64,000 bases of DNA from Ignelater luminosus (GCA_011009095.1 VTPC01090436.1:108723-172722); one strand, 5' to 3'; counted from the stretch's first letter, positions 10,421-22,750 are shown. Notes: a model not told the origin generated them from the letters alone. Numbers and translations are program-made.

Positions 10421-12040
10421 TACTAACACTAATCCCTCTGTAGAATGAAGAACTGGAATGTTGCATGTATTTTCGTAACATCCTCGATATCGAACGAATA
10501 GATTTGAGTAGGTGTCTGATATCTTGATCTCTTTTCTTTTTCCATTCTTTACTGCCCTTTTTTAACTGAAACAAATATGGTAACCTTGCATAGTAGAATA
10601 TTGTTCATCTTTTTTCTAAATACCTGTTATAATGTCAAAATTTCCTAATTCATGTTAGCTAGAAATAAATTTTTTTTTATAGAAACAATAGGAATAACCA
10701 AGCATGTGCATGTTTTTCCAACTTATTCAAGTACTTTGACGGGTATTATAGAAAAGACACGTAGGTATACTATAAGAATAAAATGAAATAATTTATTTTA
10801 TTCAGACTTACTTTGTGTTACTCCATGTTAATAAAATTGAAGACTGGAAAGGAATAATGAGCTAAGTAAGTGTCAAAACACAAAATTTAATCAAATAAAA
10901 TGCGTCGTTCAGAGATAGACAGTATGTATTTGGCCCACTATTGTCAGAAAGTGGAGTTCTAAACTAAATTGGTTTTTACGTCACAGCACAGATAAGATTG
11001 CTTCGTAGATTGAAAACAATTGATTACTAAGTTGGATTTTGCGTCTATAAAAATTGGTACAATTGTTCTGTAAAATGGATATAGTACATTTGTACTCAAC
11101 AAAGATTAAGGCTGTAGGTACATTACCTACAAAAAATACAATCTGGATCAATAAGAACGATATGAAAGAAAATAGGTAAGGGTTAAGTATCAAGCATCAT
11201 ATTATTCTTAGACTGTGTTTGCTGGGTTGCGGTTATCACAGGTGTGACGCAACAGAATACGCAATGTTAGTTGCGCCAATAATAATGATTTCCTAATTCA
11301 AATAATTCTCACTTAAAAAAAAGCAGTTTATATAATGATTAAAGAAATATTTATGCATCCGATTAATCATATTGATTATTTCAAAAACGATGGTATAGGC
11401 TTCTATTAGAAAAATGTAAATCATATCTTTTACTGCGGAAATTCTTTTGAATTTTGGAAATGAAAAATGAGTAGTGGTGGAAGTAGAAATTGTGGTGGCG
11501 GTAATTAGAATTACAGACGCCAGATAGTAAAAGCGTGAATGCTGAATGTACTTATCTAAATCGTTTCTTACTGTAGTCACGGTGACATGGTCAATGTTAA
11601 TACGTAAGTTTTCACAATTTTTCTTTTATTTACGTTGTCATTTACCATCGTTCTGTTTGTTGTTATTGATCAAAGCATAAACATAACATAACCTTAGTGT
11701 GAGTACGAGTTAAAGTAATATTTTTATCTTACTTCTATTTAAGATTTCTAAAAATATTTTATCTATTTTTAAATTTTCTATTCACAGTATTTTACATTCA
11801 GAAATTTGTATTTTATAAAAAAAAATAAATTGTATATGAAATTAACTGGTTGTATTGAATAAAATTAATAGTAGTAAACAACAATTCTAGTTAGATTTTT
11901 ATGATTTCATTGCATTTAAAAAGTATTTTATGTTTCATTGTTTTTAATTGATTATTTTTTTAGTTACTTAAAAATTTTTCAATATATCTTTTATATTTTA
12001 TTGTATACATTACAATATTAAGAATTAATTAATTTTCTCT
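10421..12040. other. Upstream region of the SLC25A16-type gene
   Basis: AT-rich; likely holds the promoter and an untranslated first exon. A donor-like GTGAGT lies at about 11699, and an acceptor-like TTTTTATAG just before 12050 would join to the exon carrying the start codon (inference). A minus-strand open frame around 11400-11610 (NLRINIDHVTVTTVRNDLDK and onward) has less AT-biased composition and could be an exon of an unknown gene, but has no family match I recognise and no clear splice sites. Confidence 0.3.
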
Positions 12041-12175
12041 TTTTTATAGAATGACCTGAAAAGAGAAATGCCTACAGTGAAAGTTTGTCCCTATTTTATG
12101 GGATTCACCTGTTGTGTCACAATACCCAGTGAGATTTTTTAAACAATAGTAGATTTTACAGACAAAAACCTCAAA

Positions 12176-15100
12176 ATGTCTCTCAAACAAACAGAAAATA
12201 ATGATCTGGAGTTTATATTAAAGAGCCTTGCAGCTGGAGGTCAGTATTATTCTATTATTTTGTTAAATTAATTTTTAGTGATAATATTATTCTAAACTGA
12301 TTAATATTCTATTTAATCTGACATGTTTTAATATAGGCTTAAACCTAAGTTAATTAAATTGAGACCTTTAGTTGAAGATGTAGTGTTGATCTTATTACTT
12401 AATATTAAAATTTGTTTTTCTTAGAAAGTTGGAACTGAACTAGAATGAATTTTTGTAGAAATTATATAAATGAAAGAGTTATTTTAATTAACATTAACTT
12501 TTAAGTACTAAGCATCAAATAAAGAGTAATTTTATTTTATTGTATTGTTTTTGTAACTTTCCTCAGGTAAATTACTGTCAATGTATAACTGCATTTTTTA
12601 TTCTCATACCTACCCAACTAGATTTCTTGTTGCACTGATAATGTAAAGATCAAGGATAAGTAATTATTAAAAAACTTTTACCTGTGTACGTACGTATGTA
12701 TAGAAAAATACACAATTTCATTTCTAAGCCACTTATGATTTATACTTACTGGTTTGTTACTTTGCTGGTCTGAGGTCAAATTTTTATTTATTTTTCTGAA
12801 TCAGTTGTATATTTTATTTTTCAGCATATTATTTTGAGGTGCACCTCTTGTTATCAGTACTCTTTGTTTTCATTATAATTGTAATCATGAAAAATGACAT
12901 CACCTACCTATAAATATATTTTTAAGAACTAACATTATAAATCCATCCACATAGTATTTTTTATTATTTAAATTTGTTACGAATCTTATGAATGGCTAAT
13001 GAACAAAAACAGTATGAATATTACAACAAAAATAAAAATAAACAAAATTTAACAAACGGAGAGATGGAATCTTGCTTCTTATGTATACATACAATTGCAA
13101 GCAATAAATTCTTACTGTCACTATGACACAATATATGAAGTGTTCTATTGTAGAACGGTTATTACCTATTAACATATGACATAGTATGACATTAAATGTC
13201 AATTTACCAATATTGTAGTTGATCAAGCAGGAACATTCTTAAATTGTAACAAAAGCATAAAATTTTAAAATGACATTGATGACTAAAATTCATTGCTTCC
13301 AACTGTATAGTTTACTGATGAAAATTGTGTAATAAAGATTTTGACAGTTAGCTATGGAATTTCCCGATTCAAGTGTATTATTAAAGCAGATGATCACATT
13401 TTTGTGAAATGACATGACACTATGACACAACGATGTAAGAGGTAATAAGGATATGCTCCCATTATACAGTGTGAATGCTGGCTGGGAACGCTATAAATAA
13501 AAGATTCTCTGTGCATCTGAGGCCAAAATCCTCAAATACATCAACTTTACTTTCCAATGGGGCATCTATTCAGTGATTTTCATTTTTCTTTACCCCCACC
13601 CTTACCCCGATGACGTCATCAATTTTCTTTTATGGCACCTTCCATTTTTCTTACAGATTCTGATTCTCTTAAAAATTCTGTGCACGGCGAGCACTACAAT
13701 TATGTCAGTATGTCCTTTTATTAATAACTTGTGTTATCTGGTTATTAGTCATTGTAATGGATTCTTGGCCGATCAAAAGAATACTGATACACAGTAATCA
13801 TCAAAGTAGGTAAATAAACAGTTGATGAATATTTTATCGTTGGGTGTTGTTGTTATCTATTAATTTAATGTAAAATGGTGCATTATTTAACCGAAAAACA
13901 AAAAATTGAAATTTTGATTGAGGGGATATGGAGATAGGAAACGTACTCAAGAAGAAGTCTGCAATTTATTCAACATGACATATCCTGATATGGTAAGCAA
14001 GATTGAAAGAAAGTTTTCTGAAAGGGGGCAGGTTAGGTGTGATCCTCGATAACATTTAAATGTATCTGAAGATGCGGAATTAAATATTTTGTTGGAAGTG
14101 CAAGAAAATCCTCACAGCACTGTTCGAGCTCTGTCTGCTAATAATAATGTTAGTCAAACGTCTGTTGTTAAGCGTTTAAAAAACCATAAATGGTATCCAT
14201 ACAAAATGAGTTTAGTTCAAGAACAAAACAAAGATGGTCCAGACCGTAGGCTTCAGTTTTGTTATAATGTGATGGAAAGATGTCATGCTGATCCTGATTT
14301 TGTCAACCGGATTATCTTTTCTGACGAAGCGACATTTAGTCTTAACGTGGCAGTTAGCAAACAATATTGTCGCTATTGTGAACCCCAAAACCCACACTGG
14401 ATGATGGAAGCCCATACTCAGTATCCCTGGTTGAGAAGTTTGATAACATTTAAACAAATAACTGAATAACATGGAAGTTGCTGGAGGTGTAGTAATGAAT
14501 GTGGAATAAGATAATACTTATTAAAAGATACTGAGTGTCCTATTTAAAGAATTGAATGAAATTATGGTTTTCGTTTCCTGATCACCCTGTATAAAAGAGA
14601 TCATCTAGTTAAAGAAAGTTAGAAAGTTTAAGAAAATTTAAACTTTGTGTGCCACATTTTTATGGAACACACTGTGTTTAATTTTAGAAAGTACAGACAA
14701 TCTCTTCTACGACTTTTCGTAGTAACAATTTTTGATATTTATTAGTACAGGGTATTTAACCTAATTGACCGAAAAACAAATTGTCAAAAAGTTACCTATT
14801 TTGTGATCTACCGAATAATCACTAGTGTTGCAGTACGTCCGAGATGATGTGTAGCCTCCAGTACAGTGCCTCTCTTTTGAAAATATTGAAATCAGTCTAA
14901 TTTTGTGAAAAAACATCCATTTTATAAATTAATACAGCAATTTTATTCTAAACCATTACAAACGGAAGCATTTTGAAAAACCACACCTTCTGTATATGGG
15001 ATGTAATCGAAATAGGAACCACATACTTGGCAATCTATAACGACAAGTACAAGTGGTTTTATTTAAAAATCTTTTTGTTTCTATTTTATCTATACATATA

Positions 15101-18100
15101 TTTAAAATGCAAAGATTTCTACCCATAGATGTCATCAATAATTCTTATTCACTTTTATCATAATTTTAAAATGATACAAGAAAATTCAAATTATAGTTAA
15201 TAAATCGATTCAATGTTACGATTCGCTTTCGCCAAATTTCTGCTTGCCGCGCCGCCTGGGTAAAATGTTGCATTTTTTCTGGAACCAACAATTTCCAAAC
15301 TTCTTTTAAAAAAAGAGAATATACGTACTCATTGTACCATGGTATCAGTATTTTGAAAATTATGTACGAAAAATAACTGAAATACGTTCTCAAATTATAT
15401 TCCGTCGAATTTCTACGAATTACACTATAGTTGTAGTATTTGAAAACGCCACTTGAGAGGCCATCAATTACTTTTAAGTTTAAGATAAACTGAATTTAGG
15501 CATATTGGGGAAAAACTTTTAAAATCTGTTATTCGGCTGCACATCTTAGACATTTGGACTAAGCACTGTGAAGTTTAATATTTCAACTGAACTATTCGAA
15601 AACCCCAGCTGAGACTGCATCAATTGTTAACTGAATTCGTGCATATTGGGAAAAACTGTCAAAATCTGAAATTCAGGTTTTTATCTTACAGTTAGGCTCA
15701 ACACCTGTCTGTAGACGCTTGTCTAAATACCATATCAACGATGCACTTAACGCCGTTTGCTTGATTATACGCATCTCCGCCACACCGCACCTCTCACAAT
15801 TTTTAGCTTTGAGTCTGTTTATTTACCTTGTACTAATTTCTACAAATAACGACTCTATCCTCCAAGCACAGACCATTGGGACGCCCCGTATAATATTATA
15901 AATTTGCCAATATGTAATTATATCTTAATTCGTTTTGGGGGATTTTAATAATACGAAAATGAGAATGTTGTGCAGAGTGTCCTCTTAATACTTAAATAAA
16001 GGGTTTTCCAATAAGAGGTGTTATTTTGATATTCATGAAATTTTCCATAACCAAATCGCAAAGTGGCTGCCCTATGTCCTCGATAGCCTCACGAATTCCA
16101 TCTTTGAGGTCTTGAATCGACGCTGGGCTGTTGGCGTAGACCTTCTCTTTCACGTGGCCCCAAAGAAAGAAGTCGCAAGGTGTTAAATCACAAGATCTCG
16201 GTGGCCAATTGTGATCACCTCTTCGAGAGATAACACGGTCCGGAAACTTTTTCCGTAAAAGATCAATGGTTTCGTTGCTTGTGTGGCACGTAGCGCCGTC
16301 TTGTTGAAAGTAAACGTTGTCCAGATCAATACCATCCAATTCTGGCCATAAAAAATCGTTAATCATCTCTCGATAGCGCAATCCAGTCACCGTAACTGTT
16401 GCTCCAGCCTTATTTTCGAAAAAGTAAGGTCCAATGACTCCGCCGGACCATAAACCGCACCAAACAGTCACACGTTGAGGATAGAGAGACTTTTCAACAA
16501 TAACTCTTGGATTTTCTGAGCCCCAGATCCGACAATTTTGCTTGTTGACGAAGCCACCGAGGTGGAAATGGGCCTCATCACTCAAGATGATTTTTCGATG
16601 GAATTCTGGATCATTTTCATGCATTTCAACGACCCAATCGGCAAAGACACGACGTTGTTGATGATCGGCCGGCTTGAGTTCTTGTGTTAACTGGACTTTA
16701 TAAGCCTTAAGACCCAAATCTTTATGCAAAATACGGTGTAATGACGTTTGTGAAATGGCTAATTCCAAAGAACGACGAGGAGTGGACAAACCTGGGTTTT
16801 CTTTAACACTTTCGGCTACAACAGCAATATTCTCGGCTGTTCTTGAGCGACGTGCACGGGTTTTATTCTTCACATCACTAACTTGTCCCAAGAGCTCGAA
16901 TTTTTTCACCAATTTCTGTATTGCGGTCCGACAAGGTGCTTCACGGTGACCCAAAAATGTTCGAGTTTTACGAACCGTCTCTGCCAAATTTTCACCATTT
17001 TTATAGTGAATTTTAATAATTTCAATGCGTTGTTGAAGCGTGTATCGTTCCATATTTATTAATGGCGTAGTTTCTACTTGTCAAATGTCAAAAAATGATA
17101 GCTTCAAAAGTGACATCTACCGAAATAGCGGGCTATTCAAAATAACACCTCTTATTGGAAAACCCTTTAGAATTCAAACGTGAATTCCTGGTGGAAAATT
17201 GCAGCAGCCAACTCATAGTGTTGTTATGCAGATGTATACACTTCCTTTAAAGAGTCAGGACTCATACAGTCATACAAAGTAAAAATTAACAGATCACATT
17301 GAATTAGACGAATCGTACTTGATAAGAATATACATACAAGGTGATTATAAAGTATATGGAATAAAATTATACCATGAAATTATGTTTTCGATTTTTTATT
17401 TTAAGTGCGCTTATGTCGAGGATACTTTACAGTGGTGCAAGGCATCACTAATCATTTTATTTTTGTTAAGATTTCTTGCTTTACATTATAACTAATTGGA
17501 TTATTTGAGGTCAAACATTAATATTTTCATGTTCATTGCAGTTGAACCGACGTAATAAAATAAAGATTATTTTAGGCGTAGCTGGTATGGTATCAAAAAC
17601 AACTGTAGCACCTTTAGATCGAGTTAAAATTTTATTGCAAGCCCATAGTAGGCATCATGAACGCAATGGTGTTGTGAGTGGTCTTAAACACATAATTAAA
17701 AATGAATCAGCTTGGGCTCTATATAAAGGAAATGGGGCCCAAATGGTACGTATCTTTCCATATGCAGCTACCCAGTTTACTTCTTTCGAGTTATATAAGA
17801 GATTTTTTGATGGAATATTTGGCTCAACATCACATGTTGATAAGTTTCTTGCTGGAGCTTGTGCTGGACTTACGGCAGTTACACTTACATATCCATTAGA
17901 TACTATTAGAGCTCGACTTGCTTTCCAGGTATGTAAATTGTTTTGCAAAAACTTATTGTACTTAAATAAAGACTGAATCATAACAATAGATCCTTCAATA
18001 AATCTAGAATTAGCTTGAATTGCATTTTACATAAGTCATTTAAAATTAACTTTGTAAAATATATAGTGAAAACTGCAAACAAATAAAAATTGGAAAGTCC

Positions 18101-21100
18101 ATTGCTTAAGTCAGCGGTTCTCAATTTTTCGTATTTTACACCCCCCTTTTTTACCTTGAATAATGCCGCGGCCCTAGCATAATATAAAATAACCCAATAG
18201 GCGGGAATTTAAAGTTGATTTGGCAACGCTGCGTATTGTTGCCGATGTAGTGCAGTCGCACCGTACTATTACGTGATTTAACCGTTACCCGAATGTCTCG
18301 AACTTTCTGGATTGAAAATACGCGACTATAAGTGAGTTGTTAGTTGTTCCACTGTAACTGTGTTACATAAGAGACTTGGTCACCTGGAGTTCCAACGCTG
18401 AGAAAAAATTGTATATTTACGTACACGTGTAGTAAATATGGATAGATTTTTAATTGGACGCCCAATGCCAGTACTAATCCTATTATAAAATCAAAAACAC
18501 GAAAATATGATCAAGCGTATACGTAAACTTCGATTTTACAAGCACTGAAATGAGTGGTGAAGAAAAACCTCAATGTGTTATTTGTTTCAAAATTTTGGCT
18601 GCAGATAGCATGAAACCGAATAAATTGAAGAGGCATTTAGAAACCGTGCACAAAAAATATATCGGTAAGCCCCGTGAATTCTTTGCAGAGAAACTCAGAT
18701 CTTTTAAGAAACAGAAGTTAAATTTCCACAAAATTCTCAGAATAAATGAAAGAGATTTATTGGCATCGTGCAAAGTAGTTTATAAAATAGCCAAATGTAA
18801 AAAACCACATACGATTACGGAGCTACTTATTCTACCAGCTGCTATAGACATTGCAGAAACAACGTTTGGTGAAAGCTATCTAAACAACTTAAGAAGATTC
18901 CTCTGTCAGACGATGGAATTTGTTGAAGAATTAACGATATATCTGTAGATATTCAGCAACAGTTTGAATCTGAATTAGTTGAAGAATTATTTGCCATACA
19001 ACTTGGTTAAGCAATAACAGACAGCAGTAACGATTCCCATTTGATTTGCTATATCGGATTCTGTCAGGGTACTACAATAGTTGAAGTCTTGTTATTTTGC
19101 AAACCTATAGAGAATAGAGCAACTGGTATTGAACTGTTCAGAATTACAAATGATAAATCATTGTTGTTTTATTCTTCATCCAGATGGTTGTCACCAGTGA
19201 TGTGCGTTGACACGTCAACAATGATTGTTGACATTTTCGTGTCAACAATTTGTCAACAATTGATTTTTCACGTCAAAAATGTCAACAATGTCGACAATGT
19301 GTCAACAATGTCAACTTTGCAAATAAAGTAGGATTCTGCACATTTTTTGTTAAACCTAACCTGTAAACACAGGTGCTAAAATAAGCTAAAATGTCTAATA
19401 AGATGTTCAAGACAATTCAAGAATCAAAACGGCTGAAAGGCCCAAGAATAAGAATTTTGATGAATTGGGTTTTCAGTTATAAAAGACTGTGACAGTAACT
19501 GAAGATGGAAAAGAAAAACCAAAATATTATTTAAATAAAATGGCATTAAAAAACTAAATCCTATTTATTTATTCTTATTTCCATGGAATCAGTAAAATTA
19601 CAAGTATGTTTACTCATAGCTCCATAGGTCCATACTAAGAGTTTTAGTTCGGATATGTGGGGGCAATTCTAGCAATGTGACAGTTAGTAACATAGGTATC
19701 TTAATGCAAAAGATTTTATTAATTGAAAAAACAAATGCTAACATGATGAACAACATCCTAGCATTTATTTTTTTTCTAATCAAAATTATTCTATACGTAC
19801 ATTAGACTTGAACGTACTTAAGCATCTCACAATTCCCTGTGCCTCTTATTTGCCCTCACATACTTTAAGTCAAATAAAAATTATTGTAATAAACTATTTA
19901 AGATTTAAATAATAAAGGAAAAATCAAGTTTACCAGCTTTGCGCATGTGCATTCATAATGTCTAAATTGTTGACATTGTTGACATAGTTGAAATCAATAA
20001 GGTCATGTCAACAATTCTTATTGTTGACATGTCAAGAATGAATTGTTGACGTCGATATTGTTGACACGCACATCACTGGTTGTCACGCGGTAAGGCGTTC
20101 AAGCGCGTCTATCAATCGAGAAATGAAATAGTGATATTCTTAAGCAAGGAGGGCATGCGGAAAAATTTTACAATAAGTAATGTTTAATGAAGCTATCCCA
20201 CTTAGTAGACATATTTGAAAAACTATTAATTCACTCGTTCTTCAACTTCAGGGAAATAATACAAATATATTTGATTTAAGTGACTGGGTCAAGGCTTTTT
20301 GTAAGAAAATACAGTTATGACATAATAAAATAAAAAAAACTGCTTTGAGATGTTTCCCACGATGTGTGAATTTATCCAGAATTACCCGCCGGAAGAAAAT
20401 CATAAAAAACTGTTGCTAAAGACAGTGAAAGGTCATTTAGAAAACTTGAGCACTAATTTCCGCAAATACTTTTTCACAGAAGAAGACATTAAATTGTGTG
20501 ACTGGAATTGGGTAATAAATCCACTGAACTGTCTTGCAATTATTCTCTTATTAAAGCAAAAGCACTTTCGATACTGTTACCTTTTCTCGTTTCTTTCCTG
20601 TACGAAATTGGTTTTTCTGCTGTAGCTGCTTTAAAATCTAAATATAGAAACAAACTTCAATATAAAAGGAGCTTAGAATGAGTACCTCGAATATGAAATC
20701 AAACCTGGACAGGTTGTGTACATACTTCAAAGCAGGCACATATTTATTAGTCATTAGATCTATTCCCTAGAAATGTTTTATTTATTTTAATGCTTTTGTT
20801 GTGATTATATTTTAAATATATCTGATGCCTTGTCTTGTTCCTGCATTTGACGTCCCCATAGTTTAAGAACCGCTGGCGTAGGTCATGTATGGTACAAGCA
20901 AAGTTCAAGTTTAAAACAGATTTTTATAAGTGTGTATCTAGTTCTTTTGCTTGAGTACATGATAGTAAGTAATACCACAGATTAGAGGCTGTGGTGATAC
21001 ATTGCTTAAAGTCATAAAATAATGAACAGACTATATACCAACATCAAGAAATAAATTAGAAAATTTTTGTAATAATATTATGAAAGTTCCGTTTTTCAGA

Positions 21101-22226
21101 AGAATAATTTTTACATTATCATATTTCCAGTAAATCACTTTTACAGAAATATACATACCATGGTTAATAATAATAAGTTTGATTAAAACTTCAATAAAAT
21201 ATTTGCACTTTAACCAAATTATGATTAATAAATGATAAGACAAGATTAGATGTGAGATTGAAGTTAAGTCATGTTTTCTAGCATACATCACCTGATTGTA
21301 TTTACATATAACAAAACTTTAATTTCACTTTTATATACCTATCCTAAAAAAGATTTTCATTGAACCAAATTTCAACAAGCTTGATACGTATCTTCTTTTT
21401 AATTAAAAATCGTTATAACTTATTTGTGTTTATTTAAGTCAAGGTTGCTGTTCTGAACATGCAAGGTCAGAGTCATTTTTGAGCAAATTGACCAATAAAT
21501 AACTTAAAAAAATGTAGCATTTTTGCGTCATTTTTCAAACAACCTTGTTCACCTTGTATTCTTGTAACAATATTTGCGTCGGTACTGCTTAGATTTAAAT
21601 AACAAAAGTCCAAAAAAAGTTTTGTTGTCGTAAGATATTAATACACAAATAAAACAAAACAAAGTGATGTTTTTTTCAGATAACTGGTGAACATATTTAC
21701 ACTGGAATAGCACATGCAGCTTCAACAATTGTTAAAGAAGAAGGTGGTGCAAGAGCTTTGTATCGTGGTTTCACACCTACCTTAATGGGCATGGTACCTT
21801 ATGCGGGTTTATCCTTTTTTTGCTTTGAATATCTAAAATATGGATGTATGAAGTACTTGCCCTCTTTAACCTGCAATCCATGTAAGAAGAATACGGGGGG
21901 GTTTGGTACTTACTGTTCCAGCAAAATTGATTTGTGGTGGTTTAGCTGGTGCTATTGCACAAAGTATTAGTTATCCCTTAGATGTTACTAGAAGGCGTAT
22001 GCAATTAGCTTTAATGAATCCAGAAACTAAACATTTTGCACATGGGATGTTTTCAACTTTAAAGCATATATATAAGGATCATGGTATTATAAAGGGACTT
22101 TATAGGGGCATGTCAATTAATTATATGCGAGCTATACCTATGGTAGCTGTTTCATTTTCAACATATGAACTGTGCAAACAGTTGCTCAATTTAGATACAG
22201 GGTTACAAATAAAAACGGGTAGTTAA
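12176..22226 (+). CDS. SLC25A16: Mitochondrial carrier, SLC25A16 (Graves disease carrier)-like, with apparent frameshift
   Basis: Inner-membrane mitochondrial carrier; the SLC25A16 family is linked to coenzyme A-related transport. Coding exons: 12176-12239 (ATG, ends phase 1), 17576-17928 (phase 0) and 21680-22226. Reading six instead of seven G at 21895-21901 gives about 320 residues, close to the family's usual 330. The three carrier repeats each show the P-x-D-x-x-[RK] signature: PLDRVK at residue 34, PLDTIR at 128, PLDVTR at 237. LYKGNGAQMVRIFPYAATQF and VAFSTYEL-like VSFSTYELCKQLL are typical of this subfamily. All splice sites are GT-AG (donors GTCAGT and GTATGT; acceptors TTTTAG and TTTCAG). 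Both introns are stuffed with transposons. As written, the extra G leads to a stop about 70 bases downstream; I think an assembly error is likelier than a dead gene, because the frame is clean on both sides. Confidence 0.88.
13875..14589 (+). pseudogene. Deleted mariner-like transposase copy in SLC25A16 intron 1
   Basis: Starts MVHYLTEKQKIEILIEG, then shifts frame near 13920 to continue GYGDRKRTQEEVCNLFN, the helix-turn-helix start seen in DD41D-type mariner relatives. A stop falls near 14050, then an open frame from about 14070 to 14440 includes FVNRIIFSDEATFSLN with the first catalytic aspartate. The rest of the catalytic core is missing: the sequence jumps to a 3' end reading TGATCACCCTG, bordered by TA at 14590. 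The left terminal repeat could not be found. A dead, internally deleted copy. Confidence 0.75.
15992..17053 (-). CDS. Mariner-like transposase, DD41D type, 353 aa, intact
   Basis: Cut-and-paste transposase of the Tc1/mariner superfamily. Residues 1-110 form two helix-turn-helix regions (MERYTLQQRIEIIKIHYKNG; then a homeodomain-like second half). The catalytic core shows IILSDEAHFH with the first aspartate, VYFQQDGATCHTS with the second, and WPPRSCDLTPCDFFLWG, where the third aspartate lies 41 residues after the second. That spacing places it with DD41D (rosa-like) elements rather than classical DD34D mariners. The start codon lies about 80 bp inside the right inverted repeat. The C-terminus runs straight through the left inverted repeat, and its stop (15992-15994) is in flanking host DNA, outside the element and its TA. 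No stops or shifts interrupt the frame. Confidence 0.93.
   Translation of the reverse strand: MERYTLQQRIEIIKIHYKNGENLAETVRKTRTFLGHREAPCRTAIQKLVKKFELLGQVSDVKNKTRARRSRTAENIAVVAESVKENPGLSTPRRSLELAISQTSLHRILHKDLGLKAYKVQLTQELKPADHQQRRVFADWVVEMHENDPEFHRKIILSDEAHFHLGGFVNKQNCRIWGSENPRVIVEKSLYPQRVTVWCGLWSGGVIGPYFFENKAGATVTVTGLRYREMINDFLWPELDGIDLDNVYFQQDGATCHTSNETIDLLRKKFPDRVISRRGDHNWPPRSCDLTPCDFFLWGHVKEKVYANSPASIQDLKDGIREAIEDIGQPLCDLVMENFMNIKITPLIGKPFI
15999..17167 (-). mobile_element. Complete DD41D mariner-like element, perfect 31-bp inverted repeats
   Basis: The two ends (15999-16029 and 17137-17167) are identical 31-bp inverted repeats beginning AAGGGTTTTCCAATAAGAGG, each flanked by the TA target duplication (15997-15998 and 17168-17169). 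The element is 1169 bp and carries one uninterrupted transposase frame on the minus strand, opposite to the host gene. Perfect repeats plus an intact frame mark a recent insertion into SLC25A16 intron 1. It is the only structurally intact autonomous-looking transposon in the window. Confidence 0.95.
18112..20875 (+). pseudogene. Broken hAT transposon (ZBED5/FAM200-like) in SLC25A16 intron 2
   Basis: Ends are CAGCGGTTCTCAA and the complement of CAGCGGTTCTTAA, with flanking 8-bp sequences matching 6 of 8 (GCTTAAGT at 18104, GCGTAGGT at 20876). Coding remnants in order: a BED zinc finger at 18550-18690 (CVICFKILAADSMKPNKLKRH), a stretch to 18948, RWLSRGKAFKRVYQSRNEIV split by a nested element, MFPTMCEFIQNY with a core stretch at 20350-20530, and near 20552-20680 the C-terminal LLPFLVSFLYEIGFSAVAAL. 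Several stops and shifts make it inactive. It is on the same strand as the host gene. Confidence 0.82.
19195..20078. mobile_element. Non-autonomous hAT element, copy 2, nested in the hAT above
   Basis: 884-bp sister of 136-1192 with the same ends (CAGTGATGTGCGTTGAC). It is flanked by a perfect 8-bp duplication GTTGTCAC (19187-19194 and 20079-20086). Removing it with one duplication rejoins the transposase reading as RWLSRGKAFKR, the expected hAT sequence. TGTCAACAAT motifs crowd both ends. Almost identical to copy 1 outside two indels, so the family moved fairly recently. Confidence 0.93.
21895..21901 (+). other. Seven-G run causing the SLC25A16 frameshift
   Basis: Upstream the frame reads CKKNTGG and downstream it reads LVLTVPAKLICGGLAGAIAQ only if one G is removed. 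With seven G the product runs through a different frame to a stop at about 21970 and loses the third carrier repeat. Confidence 0.85.
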
Positions 22227-22641
22227 TTTAAAACTGCAGGTATTTGACTAGATAGAATATTTTTATTTTGTTATTAATTATGTAATAATGATAACCTTAT
22301 TTTTAGTTTGTTTATTTGTTTTTTATTTGTTATTTAAACTAAACAGAAATCTCTAAATTTGTTAATGAAATATGAATCGTTAAGAACCTATCACAAATAT
22401 TTATACAATATAACTTGTATTTACAAGGATATAAATGCTCGTGTAAAACTTTATAAAAAGAAGTAATGTAATATGTAATTTATTATACTCTCTTTTTCTT
22501 TTTGTGTATTTACTCCAAAGTGATATAGCAAATAGTACTTGTATAAAGTAATTTGTATATATGAATCTTATCTTCAAACTATTTAGGGCATTACCATCAA
22601 TAGTTTAAATTCATATTTTTATTATAAATAGTTGATTGATT

Positions 22642-22647
22642 AATAAA
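22642..22647 (+). terminator. Candidate polyadenylation signal of SLC25A16
   Basis: AATAAA about 415 bp after the stop codon, in AT-rich 3' sequence. Placement is reasonable, but other weaker variants occur nearby, so the true site is not proven. Confidence 0.4.
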
Positions 22648-22693
22648 CTCTGAATATTGAATTTGGATCTTAATGGCTTGAGCATTTTTATTC

Positions 22694-22750
22694 TACAGAC
22701 TGTTTTTTATAGCTGATACACTGAAGGAATCTCGTAAACCACAAGAGGTG
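22694..22750. repeat. Dispersed repeat, copy 1 (partner at 32562-32612)
   Basis: TACAGACTGTTTTTTATAGC followed by CACTGAAGGAATCT and GTAAACCA resembles 32562-32612 (TACAGGCTGTCTTTATATC, CATTGAAGGAATATT, GTAAGCCA) in the same orientation. TACAG starts recall Tc1/mariner termini; opposite ends were not found. Confidence 0.45.

Noticed and set aside
11293..11580. 95-codon minus-strand frame upstream of SLC25A16
   Set aside because: Somewhat exon-like in composition, but no ATG start, no convincing splice sites and no family I recognise; noted only in the upstream region.
16755..16949. Plus-strand frame of 64 codons
   Set aside because: It is the antisense shadow of the DD41D transposase.
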